Source: Splendidivirga corallicola (GTDB taxonomy: Bacteria > Bacteroidota > Bacteroidia > Cytophagales > Cyclobacteriaceae). Taken from it: a DNA stretch of 64,000 bases. The stretch covers positions 310,001 through 374,000 of the forward strand of contig JAUJEA010000003.1 of assembly GCA_030442035.1 (NCBI GenBank). The letters are read 5' to 3'. Of the stretch, positions 19,042 to 27,241 are shown piece by piece. The notes under the pieces were generated by a model. That model was not told the DNA's origin. It did not search any database and was given only the letters and a program-made list of their open reading frames with translations. A program made the position numbers and the translations under genes. Each line of letters starts with the position of its first letter. Positions within the stretch are counted from its first letter, which is position 1.

Positions 19042-22000
19042 TTATTTCTTTTTTAGCCTCCCTATTCCGATAAACATAAGCAACAAAACACCGCCAAATA
19101 CGAATGAAATTATGAGTACCTTGGAAATAGAGTTCTTGGAATCTATGACTAGAGGAGAATTTTCACCTAACACTACAAACGAAGCCCAATTAATTGGGTG
19201 AGAAGAAAATTCATCCGCCTTAGCCAAGTACTCTAACTTCGCATCTTTTAGTGATGTTCCGGCACTTTTCCCTGTAACCAGATTTTCATATAAGTAAGTC
19301 ATCAACTCTGAAGTTCGTTGATCATTTACTTTCCAAAGACTCATAATCATTGATGGACATCCGGAATAGGCAAACCCACGAGCAATACTATACAGCCCTT
19401 CACCAGCATAGTCCTTTCCTAAACCTGATTCACATGCGCTTAAAACCACTAGTTTTGATCCAATATTTAAATTATATAATTCATAAGTATATAGATAGTC
19501 ATTTTCTTCAGAAGAATTTCTGAAAACTAATCGGCTATTAAAAGGATTTCTTTGATCAGTAATACCATGAAGAGCTAAATGTATTACGTTGAAGTCACGA
19601 GCCTTTTCTTTAAAGATTTTTTTGGTTGCACTGCTACCAAAATAGAATTCACCATCAACAATGTTGGATATCGCTCTAATTTCTTTTATGGACCCAGGAA
19701 TCTCTTCTAGATTATCTCTCATATCACTTTTGCTTCTCATTGTCTCCTCATCTGAATAGCTAAAAGCAAGAACCTTATTGGTAGTTGATTCTCTCATTTC
19801 CTGATTTCCACTAGTAAATTGCAGCGTGGTTGAATATGCGTATGTCACTTCAAAATCTTTTATCAGATAGTTCAAATTTTTGTAGTTAACCATCGAATCC
19901 GTGGTAGGCTTGACTAATAGAGATTCAAAAGACAATGTAGATAATGGACCATCTGGAACAATAACTAATTTTTGTTTTTTATTTATGTTAGATATCTCTC
20001 CGGATATGGCAGGATCTACTAAGGCAAGGTAAATATCGTTTGCCAAATTTGAGAAATGTTTGAAAGCCTCCAAATCTCTTATGTTAACTTCGCTTGAAAA
20101 CAGATTCAAGTATTGTTGAACTTTCACCCTCAATTCTTCAGAATTTGGAATTCTTATTAGTTCTGTAAAATCTTTCTTTATTTTTAAAACAAATACATCA
20201 TTTGATCCCCAAAAGTATTCGAGGATCATTGTGTTTTCATCAATAAAATTTGTTTGAACCTCATCAAGAGTAAACGTAACACTGTCATATTTAATGTTAT
20301 AGTATCCAGGATAATTTTCAAACATAAAATCTCGTGATTGTTCCTGTAGTCTTGCGACTTCAACCATTTGAGAATCTAATTCTTGTAATTTTGATTGATC
20401 AACTTCATTGAGGTTCATCAATTCATTTCTCTGTTGGTATAAATAAGCCATTTTTACCGTGAGATCGCTACTGTTTTGAACTATAGAATCAGGCACATTT
20501 AGATTACCAAATTCCCTAGCCTTCAATAGAGACTCTAATAGAACGATGTATTTACTTTTTTCAAGAAACTTAAAGAATGTCTCTAAAAATTGATCGTCCC
20601 TATGGATTTCATAGAGCTGATAAGAGATATCTAAAATTTCTTCAAAATCCGCGTCGTAGTATGCCTCTAGAAAAAGTTTTGAATTTTCATGAATAAGAGA
20701 ATTTCTTGTTATATCATTTATCTCATCCAGAACTAAATATGTATTTAAGGATTCCTTCAGATAATTAGAATCCTTTACTTTTTTGTATAGGCTGTGTAAA
20801 ATTTTAGCTTTACTCAGCACAAAACGAAAAAGGGAAGGGTGAAACTTAGAGCTATCAATTTCTGGATTTTCGTATAAGGTTTTTGAGTCAAAACCTTCAA
20901 CAACAGTTTGAATAGCCTTTTGATAATATTTAAGTCCAATGTTCAAACTATCAAATTTCTGATATAATTGACCCAGATCGTGATAAACATCAGCTATGCT
21001 TATTTGGTCATAATTCTGTTTAAGTCGTTCTTCGAGGCATAAATCATAGTAAAACTTAGCCTCTTCAAAATTATTTAATCCAGCATAGGCCCAACCCAGA
21101 TTGTAATAGCTTGGTGAAATATCTGAATAGTCATATTGTTGATTTATAATCAACGCCTTTTTAAAATAAGATAGAGCTTTTCCAAGATGTTCTTTTCGAA
21201 GAATAACTGAATCAGGATGATCAAATTTTTCACCGTATTCTTTATGTGTAGCTCCTAAATTGTCGTAATAGTAAACTAGTTGAAAATAATCTTTCCCAAA
21301 TCTCTCAATAGCTAAATCAATGGCTCTGTGATAGAAATCAATTGCCTTATTATATTTTTTTGTCAGGTTAAATATGTTCCCAAGATTGTTATAAAAATTC
21401 GTAATTCTGCGAGTATTATCTCCTGGCAATTTTTCGCAAATATCAATAGCCCTTCGCCCAAAAAATAGCGCACTCTCATAGTCCTCCAAATTACGATAAC
21501 ATATTGATAACGTATTATAGGTTAGCATAAGTTCGGCATCCAAACCATCGATCAATTTTTCTCTTATATCACATGATTTATTATAAAAATCTTTGGCCCT
21601 TACAAAATCTCTGAGTCCATATAAATATGTATCACCAATCGCTCTATAGCTCTTTGCAACGAGAAGATGATTATCTCCTAAAATAGTCCTTCTTTGGTCT
21701 AGTACCTTTTGGTGAATTTCCAGCGCCTTAAAAGGTTCTCCAGTTTCCTCGAAATAAATACTGAGATAAAAATTTGAGGCTGTTGTTTCCAATGCATCCT
21801 TATTCAAAGCTTCATTGGCCTTCAAAAGAGCCTTATTTAAGGTGTTGGAAGCTTCGTCATATCTTCTTGAAAAAATTTGTGAGGAACCAATTTGATTCAA
21901 AGTATGAACATAGCCTTTCCAATTTTCTTCTCGTTCAAAGTTGTCAGCAGCCTTTTTGTAATAGAAAATGGCGCTATCGAGTTCCCTTAGCTCATAAAGC

Positions 22001-22188
22001 GAATCAGGCTTATGCAAATAAACATGACTAAACTCCTCCACCTTTGGAAGAGATGTTGTTTCGGATTGGATATTCGTTTCTGTGGTTGTAGGTTCCTTTC
22101 TTTGGCAAGTAATTACAGAGAACAAAATCGTCCCGTAAAGAACAAAATAAGTAGCTCTTGGGAAAGAAGCTTTTGAAAGCTTTTCCAT
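19042..22188 (-). CDS. Exported TPR-CHAT caspase-like protease 1
   Basis: 1048 residues: a signal peptide with possible lipobox (SVITC), about nine TPR units (about 75-460), a helical linker, a CHAT domain (about 690-1010) and a C-terminal membrane helix (about 1022-1042) ending in KKK. CHAT is a clan CD cysteine peptidase. The dyad is visible as His874 (HLALHG) and Cys919 (SACESG). The lysine tail puts CHAT and TPR in the periplasm. It is convergent with the sigma/TPR/cold-shock-like operon. TPRs probably bind a trigger or adaptor; the substrate is unknown. Confidence 0.9.
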   Translation of the reverse strand: MEKLSKASFPRATYFVLYGTILFSVITCQRKEPTTTETNIQSETTSLPKVEEFSHVYLHKPDSLYELRELDSAIFYYKKAADNFEREENWKGYVHTLNQIGSSQIFSRRYDEASNTLNKALLKANEALNKDALETTASNFYLSIYFEETGEPFKALEIHQKVLDQRRTILGDNHLLVAKSYRAIGDTYLYGLRDFVRAKDFYNKSCDIREKLIDGLDAELMLTYNTLSICYRNLEDYESALFFGRRAIDICEKLPGDNTRRITNFYNNLGNIFNLTKKYNKAIDFYHRAIDLAIERFGKDYFQLVYYYDNLGATHKEYGEKFDHPDSVILRKEHLGKALSYFKKALIINQQYDYSDISPSYYNLGWAYAGLNNFEEAKFYYDLCLEERLKQNYDQISIADVYHDLGQLYQKFDSLNIGLKYYQKAIQTVVEGFDSKTLYENPEIDSSKFHPSLFRFVLSKAKILHSLYKKVKDSNYLKESLNTYLVLDEINDITRNSLIHENSKLFLEAYYDADFEEILDISYQLYEIHRDDQFLETFFKFLEKSKYIVLLESLLKAREFGNLNVPDSIVQNSSDLTVKMAYLYQQRNELMNLNEVDQSKLQELDSQMVEVARLQEQSRDFMFENYPGYYNIKYDSVTFTLDEVQTNFIDENTMILEYFWGSNDVFVLKIKKDFTELIRIPNSEELRVKVQQYLNLFSSEVNIRDLEAFKHFSNLANDIYLALVDPAISGEISNINKKQKLVIVPDGPLSTLSFESLLVKPTTDSMVNYKNLNYLIKDFEVTYAYSTTLQFTSGNQEMRESTTNKVLAFSYSDEETMRSKSDMRDNLEEIPGSIKEIRAISNIVDGEFYFGSSATKKIFKEKARDFNVIHLALHGITDQRNPFNSRLVFRNSSEENDYLYTYELYNLNIGSKLVVLSACESGLGKDYAGEGLYSIARGFAYSGCPSMIMSLWKVNDQRTSELMTYLYENLVTGKSAGTSLKDAKLEYLAKADEFSSHPINWASFVVLGENSPLVIDSKNSISKVLIISFVFGGVLLLMFIGIGRLKKK

Positions 22189-22225
22189 AATAAGATGTAG
22201 TCAGACCCGGATATAGAATTTAATT

Positions 22226-22259
22226 ACTTGAAATTAGCACAACCAATGTATTTACACAA
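22226..22259 (-). promoter_or_regulatory. Promoter motif shared by the two TPR-CHAT genes, copy 1
   Basis: A 34-bp block, 37 bp upstream of the start of CHAT 1, is repeated upstream of CHAT 2 at 25518-25551 with one difference. Read on the minus strand it has TTG, 20 bp, then TAATTTCA, a weak match to TTG-N19/20-TAnnTTTG. It is the only strongly conserved part of the upstream regions. Confidence 0.7.
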
Positions 22260-22303
22260 CCGGATTGATTAAATACCCTTCAAAAATTTATGATTTTTCA
22301 TTG

Positions 22304-25300
22304 TCATTGACTGATTTTTGAGCTTATACCGTTTTTTCTGAATGCCAACCAGCCTAGTAACACAGATAATAATGAAATAGGAATAACCCACTTCCAAAAA
22401 TTACCTTTTCCCTTCAATTCAACAGACGATGTGTCTCCCATCACTACGAAACTTGACCAATAATATGGGCTACTAGTGATATGATCGGCCTTTTCCAAAT
22501 ATTGCAACTTCGCCTTTTGAAGTGCTTCACCCTTTCTTTGGCCGGAACCGAGATTTTTATAGAAACTATACATGATCTCTGGCGCAATGTCATCAGAAAC
22601 CTGCCAAAGGGAGGTTATAAGACTTTTACATCCTGCATAAGTAAAAGCCCTAGCCAGGCTTAGAACCCCTTCTCCGCTTTGCAGTTTGCCTTTGCCGGAG
22701 TTACAGGCACTCAAAACCGTCATCTCAGCTCCAAGATCCATATTGTATAATTCATAGGTATGTAAAAAACCATCCTCAACATTTTTATCCAGCTCATTTT
22801 TAAAAAGCAATTTAGAACTATAAGGATCGGACTCGTCAGACTCCCCATGGAGTGCCAAATGCAAGATCTGATAATCTTCAGCATATGACTTGAAGTTTGA
22901 CTCATTCGCCAAATCTCCATAGAAATAATCTCCCTCAAACAATTGTGAAATGGCCCAAATCTCACTACTGCTTCCGGGAAGATCGCTTACTTTATCATTT
23001 CTAAATTTTTTAAGGCCGATATGCCTTCCTGAGTTATTATTGTCAAAATTATCATAGGAAAAAGCAAGTATCTCCTTGTGTCTGCCGGATGGGTCCATTT
23101 GTTTTCTCTGAAAGGCAACATTTATAGAATAAGCATAACTCACTTCGAAATGTCTGATTAAATAATCCAGACCTCTATAATCGATTTTTGAGTCCTGATC
23201 GGGAGAAAGCAAAAAAGAATCAAATGAAATAGTAGAAAGTGGGCCGTCCGGAATAACTACTAACTTTTTTTGATTACCAGATTGTTTGAGTTCATCTGAA
23301 ATCAGTGGAGCCATCAGTGCACTGTAAAGATTATGAGCCAATTTTTTATACGATTGGAATATCTCATCATTTTGAAAATTAGCTCCTTCCGAAAATAAAT
23401 TGGAAAACTTTTCAACCATTTCTTCCAGCTCTTGAGTTTTCGTAATCTTTATGATTTCGGCTTCTTCCTTCTTTATCTTTAAAACATAGACATCCCGAGT
23501 TCCCCAGAAATATTCTAGTATTACTGTTCCGTCTTCAATCAAATTTGATTGAACTTGCATCAAGGTTGGTGTTATGCTATCATATTTGATGTCATAATAT
23601 TCCGGATAGTTATTTTGAAGGAAACTTCTTAATTGCTCTTGCTGCCTTGTTATCTTCACCATTTCGGAATTTAGTTCCTTCAGTTTCTGTTGATCTGCCT
23701 CTTCCTGTGTAGTTAGTTCATTTCTCTGTTGATATAAGTAAGACATCTTTGAGATTAAATTGCTATTCAGTTGAATTATTGAATCCGGAACGTTTAGTTT
23801 TCCAAGTTCTTTGACTTTTGACATGGACTCAAATAGAATAATATATTTGCTTTTTTCCAGAAATTTAAAGAAGATCTCTTGGAACTGGTTTTCCGAATAA
23901 AGTTCATGAAGTTGAAATGAAATATCCAAGGCATTTTCAAAGTCAGTCTCATAGTAGGATTCAAGTAATAATTTTGAATTCTCGTGAATGAATGAATTTC
24001 TTGTAATATCATTAATCTGATCAAGAATCAGATAACAGTCTAAAGATCCCTTCAAAAACTTTGGAACTCCCTTCTTTCTAAATAGCTCACTCAATACTTT
24101 TGCTTTGCTCAACATAAAATCAAAAATCTCAGAATTGAAGTTTTCATTTGTGATCTTAGGGTTATCAAAATTGGTCTTTGGATTAAAATCATAAAGTACC
24201 TCTACCAGTGCTTTTTGATAATAGTCCAATGCAATTTCCAAACTATCAAATTTTTTATATAGGTTGCCTAAATCTCTATATACATAAGAGATTCTAACGT
24301 TTTCATAACCATTATCAATTCGATCTTCTAGACACTGATCAAAATAATATTTTGCCTTCTTGAAATCATTTAAACTAGTATATATCCATCCAAGGTTAAA
24401 AAGGCTCTGTGAAACATCAGAATATTCATGTTGTTCATTGATACTCAGTGCTTTTTTATAGGAGAATAACGCTTTTTGAAAATATTGCCCTTTGTCTATA
24501 AAGGTATTCGTTTGTTGATATTCTTCACCAAGTTCTTTAAATGCCGATCCCAAATTATCGTAATAGTCTGCCAAGTAAAAATCATTTTCACCAAATTTCT
24601 CCGTGACCAAGTCAATAGCTGAATTATAGAACTTTATAGCCCTTTCGTTCTGATCTGTTAAAAAGAATATATTCCCTAAATTATTGTAAAAAATTGCAAT
24701 TCTTCTTGTATTATCTCCGGGAAGTCTCTTGCAAATATTCATGGCTTGTTGTCCAAAAAAAAGTGCGTTGTCATAGTCAGCCAAATTACGATAACACACA
24801 GATAGTGAATAATATACAATCATTAGCTGAACATCGGATTCTTTTATAAGAGCTTCTCTTATATGGCTTGATTTGTCAAAAAAATTTTTAGCTTTTAAAA
24901 AGTTCTTTAAATTATATAGGTATACATCCCCAATTGCTTTATAACTTTCGGCCACTAATAAGTTGTTTTCACCGAAAGTTGTAATTCGTGTTAGCAATGC
25001 CTTTTGGTGTATTTCTAAAGCCTTAAAAGGCTCACCAGTTTCATCATAGCATACACCCAAATAATAGTTTGCTGCCATAGTTTCTAATGCACTCTCGCCC
25101 AAAATTTCTAGCGCTCTTTCAAGAGATTCGTTTAGTGTAGCCAATGCCTCCTTATACTTCCTTGAATAAATTTGTGACGCACCTATTTGGTTCAGTGTAT
25201 GAACATAACCTCTCCAATTCTTCTCATGTGCGAATTTCTCGGCCACTTTTTGATAGTGAAAAATGGCACTATCCAATATCCTTAACTCAAAAAGTGAATC

Positions 25301-25477
25301 GGGTAGGTGAAGATCAGGGTGATCAAATTCCTTAATTTCCATAGGATCTATACGCTCTGCAGTGGAGCTAGTATCATCTGTTTTGGTATCCTTCTCCTGA
25401 CAGGTTATCATCAAAAACAAGAGCACCGCATAGAAACCGAAGTTGATTATCCTGTTGTTGCAATCTTTCCTTAGCAT
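22304..25477 (-). CDS. Exported TPR-CHAT caspase-like protease 2
   Basis: 1057 residues with the same plan as the previous gene: signal peptide with possible lipobox (LMITC), TPR array (about 80-465), CHAT domain with His877 (HLALHG) and Cys925 (SACNSG), C-terminal membrane helix (about 1028-1046). Similarity to CHAT 1 is spread along the whole length, roughly half the residues by eye, so the pair is an old tandem duplication. It has its own copy of the 34-bp promoter, so the two genes probably respond to the same sigma factor. oxyR is divergent upstream. Confidence 0.9.
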   Translation of the reverse strand: MLRKDCNNRIINFGFYAVLLFLMITCQEKDTKTDDTSSTAERIDPMEIKEFDHPDLHLPDSLFELRILDSAIFHYQKVAEKFAHEKNWRGYVHTLNQIGASQIYSRKYKEALATLNESLERALEILGESALETMAANYYLGVCYDETGEPFKALEIHQKALLTRITTFGENNLLVAESYKAIGDVYLYNLKNFLKAKNFFDKSSHIREALIKESDVQLMIVYYSLSVCYRNLADYDNALFFGQQAMNICKRLPGDNTRRIAIFYNNLGNIFFLTDQNERAIKFYNSAIDLVTEKFGENDFYLADYYDNLGSAFKELGEEYQQTNTFIDKGQYFQKALFSYKKALSINEQHEYSDVSQSLFNLGWIYTSLNDFKKAKYYFDQCLEDRIDNGYENVRISYVYRDLGNLYKKFDSLEIALDYYQKALVEVLYDFNPKTNFDNPKITNENFNSEIFDFMLSKAKVLSELFRKKGVPKFLKGSLDCYLILDQINDITRNSFIHENSKLLLESYYETDFENALDISFQLHELYSENQFQEIFFKFLEKSKYIILFESMSKVKELGKLNVPDSIIQLNSNLISKMSYLYQQRNELTTQEEADQQKLKELNSEMVKITRQQEQLRSFLQNNYPEYYDIKYDSITPTLMQVQSNLIEDGTVILEYFWGTRDVYVLKIKKEEAEIIKITKTQELEEMVEKFSNLFSEGANFQNDEIFQSYKKLAHNLYSALMAPLISDELKQSGNQKKLVVIPDGPLSTISFDSFLLSPDQDSKIDYRGLDYLIRHFEVSYAYSINVAFQRKQMDPSGRHKEILAFSYDNFDNNNSGRHIGLKKFRNDKVSDLPGSSSEIWAISQLFEGDYFYGDLANESNFKSYAEDYQILHLALHGESDESDPYSSKLLFKNELDKNVEDGFLHTYELYNMDLGAEMTVLSACNSGKGKLQSGEGVLSLARAFTYAGCKSLITSLWQVSDDIAPEIMYSFYKNLGSGQRKGEALQKAKLQYLEKADHITSSPYYWSSFVVMGDTSSVELKGKGNFWKWVIPISLLSVLLGWLAFRKNGISSKISQ

Positions 25478-25517
25478 ATCAATAAAAAATTAGTTGGTTC
25501 AAAGTCAAAAAGTTAGC

Positions 25518-25551
25518 ACTTGAAATTAGCATAACCAATGTATTTACACAA
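25518..25551 (-). promoter_or_regulatory. Promoter motif shared by the two TPR-CHAT genes, copy 2
   Basis: 33 of 34 bases are identical to 22226-22259, and it lies 40 bp upstream of the CHAT 2 start. The flanking bases differ, which suggests selection on the motif itself. Confidence 0.7.
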
Positions 25552-25600
25552 GCTTATCTTTTGATACAGCACAAAAACCTGATAATTCCTGGTTTATCAC

Positions 25601-25630
25601 TTTGTAATTAAGCGGCAAGCCGTAGATTTG
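25601..25630 (+). promoter_or_regulatory. oxyR promoter
   Basis: TTTG at 25601-25604, an 18-bp spacer, then TAGATTTG at 25623-25630, a full match to the Bacteroidota TTTG / TAnnTTTG promoter. The leader to ATG 25665 would be about 28 nt. Confidence 0.75.
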
Positions 25631-25664
25631 TGTTTATCGCTCTTTGACTACTTACTTTTATGTC

Positions 25665-26606
25665 ATGACTTTAATACAATTGGAATACATCGTGGCCGTG
25701 GATACTTACCGGCATTTTGCCAAAGCTGCAGAAAAGTGCTTTATTACCCAGCCTACCCTGAGCATGCAAATACAAAAGTTAGAAGAAACCCTGGGTGTGA
25801 TCATTTTTGACAGGAGTAAACAACCGGTAGTTCCAACTGAAATAGGAGAAGCAATCATTAAACAGGCCCGTGTTGTTCTTGCCGAAGCAAAAAAGATCCA
25901 GGAGTTAATCGATGATGAGAAACAGGAGTTATCAGGTGAGATCAGGTTGGGTATCATTCCTACGCTAGCTCCTTATTTATTGCCTCTGTTCATTACCAAT
26001 TTCATTGAAAAATACCCTAAGGTAAATATCCAGGTTGAGGAGATGCTTACAGATCAAGTGGTGCACAGTTTAAAGAACGATTTAACCGATATTGGTATCA
26101 TCGTTACCCCCACAAAAGAAAAAGGCCTAATTGAAAAGCCGATTTTCTACGAAGAATTTTTTGCCTATATATCCAACCGACATGCTCTTTCTAAAAAAGG
26201 AGAAGTAGATGCTAACGAAATAAAAGGGGAGGACCTTTGGCTTTTGAATGAAGGACATTGCTTTCGAGAACAAGCTCTCAACATATGTGGTAGTTATCGG
26301 GAAAATCAGGCACATCCAAACTTTAAATATGAGAGCGGTTCTCTAGAAGCATTGAGGAAAATTGTTGATAAACAAAAGGGGCTTACCCTTCTTCCGGAAC
26401 TTGCCACACTGGACCTTTCATTGGATGATAAGAAAAAACTGCATGGCTTTGCTGAACCAAAGCCTATACGTGAAGTGAGCATTGTAATGCATCGAAGTTT
26501 TTTAAAAAGAAAAATTGTTGAGGCTCTCTACGATGAAATTCAAAATACCCTACCACTGAACATGAAAAGCAAAAAAAGCCGTAAGGTCATCAATTGGAAA
26601 AAATGA
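25665..26606 (+). CDS. oxyR: OxyR-type LysR peroxide sensor
   Basis: A LysR regulator with an N-terminal winged helix-turn-helix (HFAKAAEKCFITQPTLSMQI) and a substrate-like domain from about residue 90. GHCFREQALNIC carries the two redox cysteines. Counting from ATG 25665 they are Cys199 and Cys208, the same numbers as in E. coli OxyR, which supports this start over TTG 25644. Oxidation by hydrogen peroxide forms a disulfide and activates catalase/peroxidase genes. It is divergent from CHAT 2 with 187 bp between starts. Confidence 0.93.
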   Translation: MTLIQLEYIVAVDTYRHFAKAAEKCFITQPTLSMQIQKLEETLGVIIFDRSKQPVVPTEIGEAIIKQARVVLAEAKKIQELIDDEKQELSGEIRLGIIPTLAPYLLPLFITNFIEKYPKVNIQVEEMLTDQVVHSLKNDLTDIGIIVTPTKEKGLIEKPIFYEEFFAYISNRHALSKKGEVDANEIKGEDLWLLNEGHCFREQALNICGSYRENQAHPNFKYESGSLEALRKIVDKQKGLTLLPELATLDLSLDDKKKLHGFAEPKPIREVSIVMHRSFLKRKIVEALYDEIQNTLPLNMKSKKSRKVINWKK

Positions 26607-27100
26607 TAGGGAGAATTTTGAGTTACTTCTTTTTGCTAAGCTTTCGGGTTTCAGGTCTTAGCTCTCAGTGATTTGGTTAGTGAAACGCTAGAAGAGGTTC
26701 CCACTCAATTAACCTGTGAACTAAGCACAAACATTGAAATGATTATTAGCCTAATAAGGATTAAGGTAACGTTATGGCCAGCGGTCGATCTGAAATTCAC
26801 AACCCTCTAAAATTCAACATTCCTTCCACATTATTCTCAATAAAGAGACTGATCCCTGAAACCTATCATATAACTGATCTGAGGGGTTGAAGTGTTAAAG
26901 TTCGTTGCAATCGTAATTTGTCATTCGTAATTCATTTAGAATTTAATAGTCACTTCGATCAATTAAGATGTACTGACACCATAAAGGTGTCTGACATCGG
27001 TACTATCATATAAAGATCTGAAATTGTGTTGAGGGGCTGATACCTAAAGACCGCTTTACTTTTGGAAACTAATCTAATTATCACTTTTTTACACAAAATC
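26607..27100. other. Gene-free spacer rich in dispersed repeats
   Basis: Between oxyR and the permease gene. It holds the long repeat at 26856-27045 and scattered words such as TTTCAGGTCTTAG that recur near 49190. No gene seen. Confidence 0.7.
26856..27045 (+). repeat. About 190-bp dispersed repeat, copy 1
   Basis: Runs parallel to 49225-49415. Shared words in order include CATATAA, GATCTGAGG, GCAATCGTAATTTGTCATTC, ACTTCGATCAA, AAGATGTACTGACACCAT and GGTGTCTGACATCGGTA. It contains a GACACC/GGTGTC hairpin (26975-26991). No coding capacity and no transposase. Confidence 0.85.
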
Positions 27101-27217
27101 GTCCGCTTGTGAACCTAAAATGTACCGTTCCCGTACAATTCTGGATATTCCTTTGAATTTTAAATCATTGAATAACTTGTTCAAATACACTTTTAATCAA
27201 ATGGTATGTAAATTGGC
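27101..27217 (+). promoter_or_regulatory. Candidate sigma-54-like promoter with two upstream palindromes
   Basis: GTCCGCTTGTGAAC (27101-27114) and TGTACCGTTCCCGTACA (27121-27137) are imperfect palindromes whose centres are about 21.5 bp apart, two helical turns. About 70 bp further on, TGGTAT-N5-TTGGC (27202-27217) resembles the -24/-12 element TGGCAC-N5-TTGCA, with GG in place of the -12 GC. The ATG is 25 bp downstream. The promoter call is tentative; the palindromes are clear. Confidence 0.45.
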
Positions 27218-27241
27218 TGCATTTAAGGAAAGAATAAGCCT

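Noticed and set aside
17223..25477. Type III-E CRISPR (Craspase) or gasdermin-type defence island, suggested by TPR-CHAT
   Set aside because: No cas gene, CRISPR array or gasdermin-like small membrane protein is present, and these TPR-CHAT proteins are exported, unlike Csx29.
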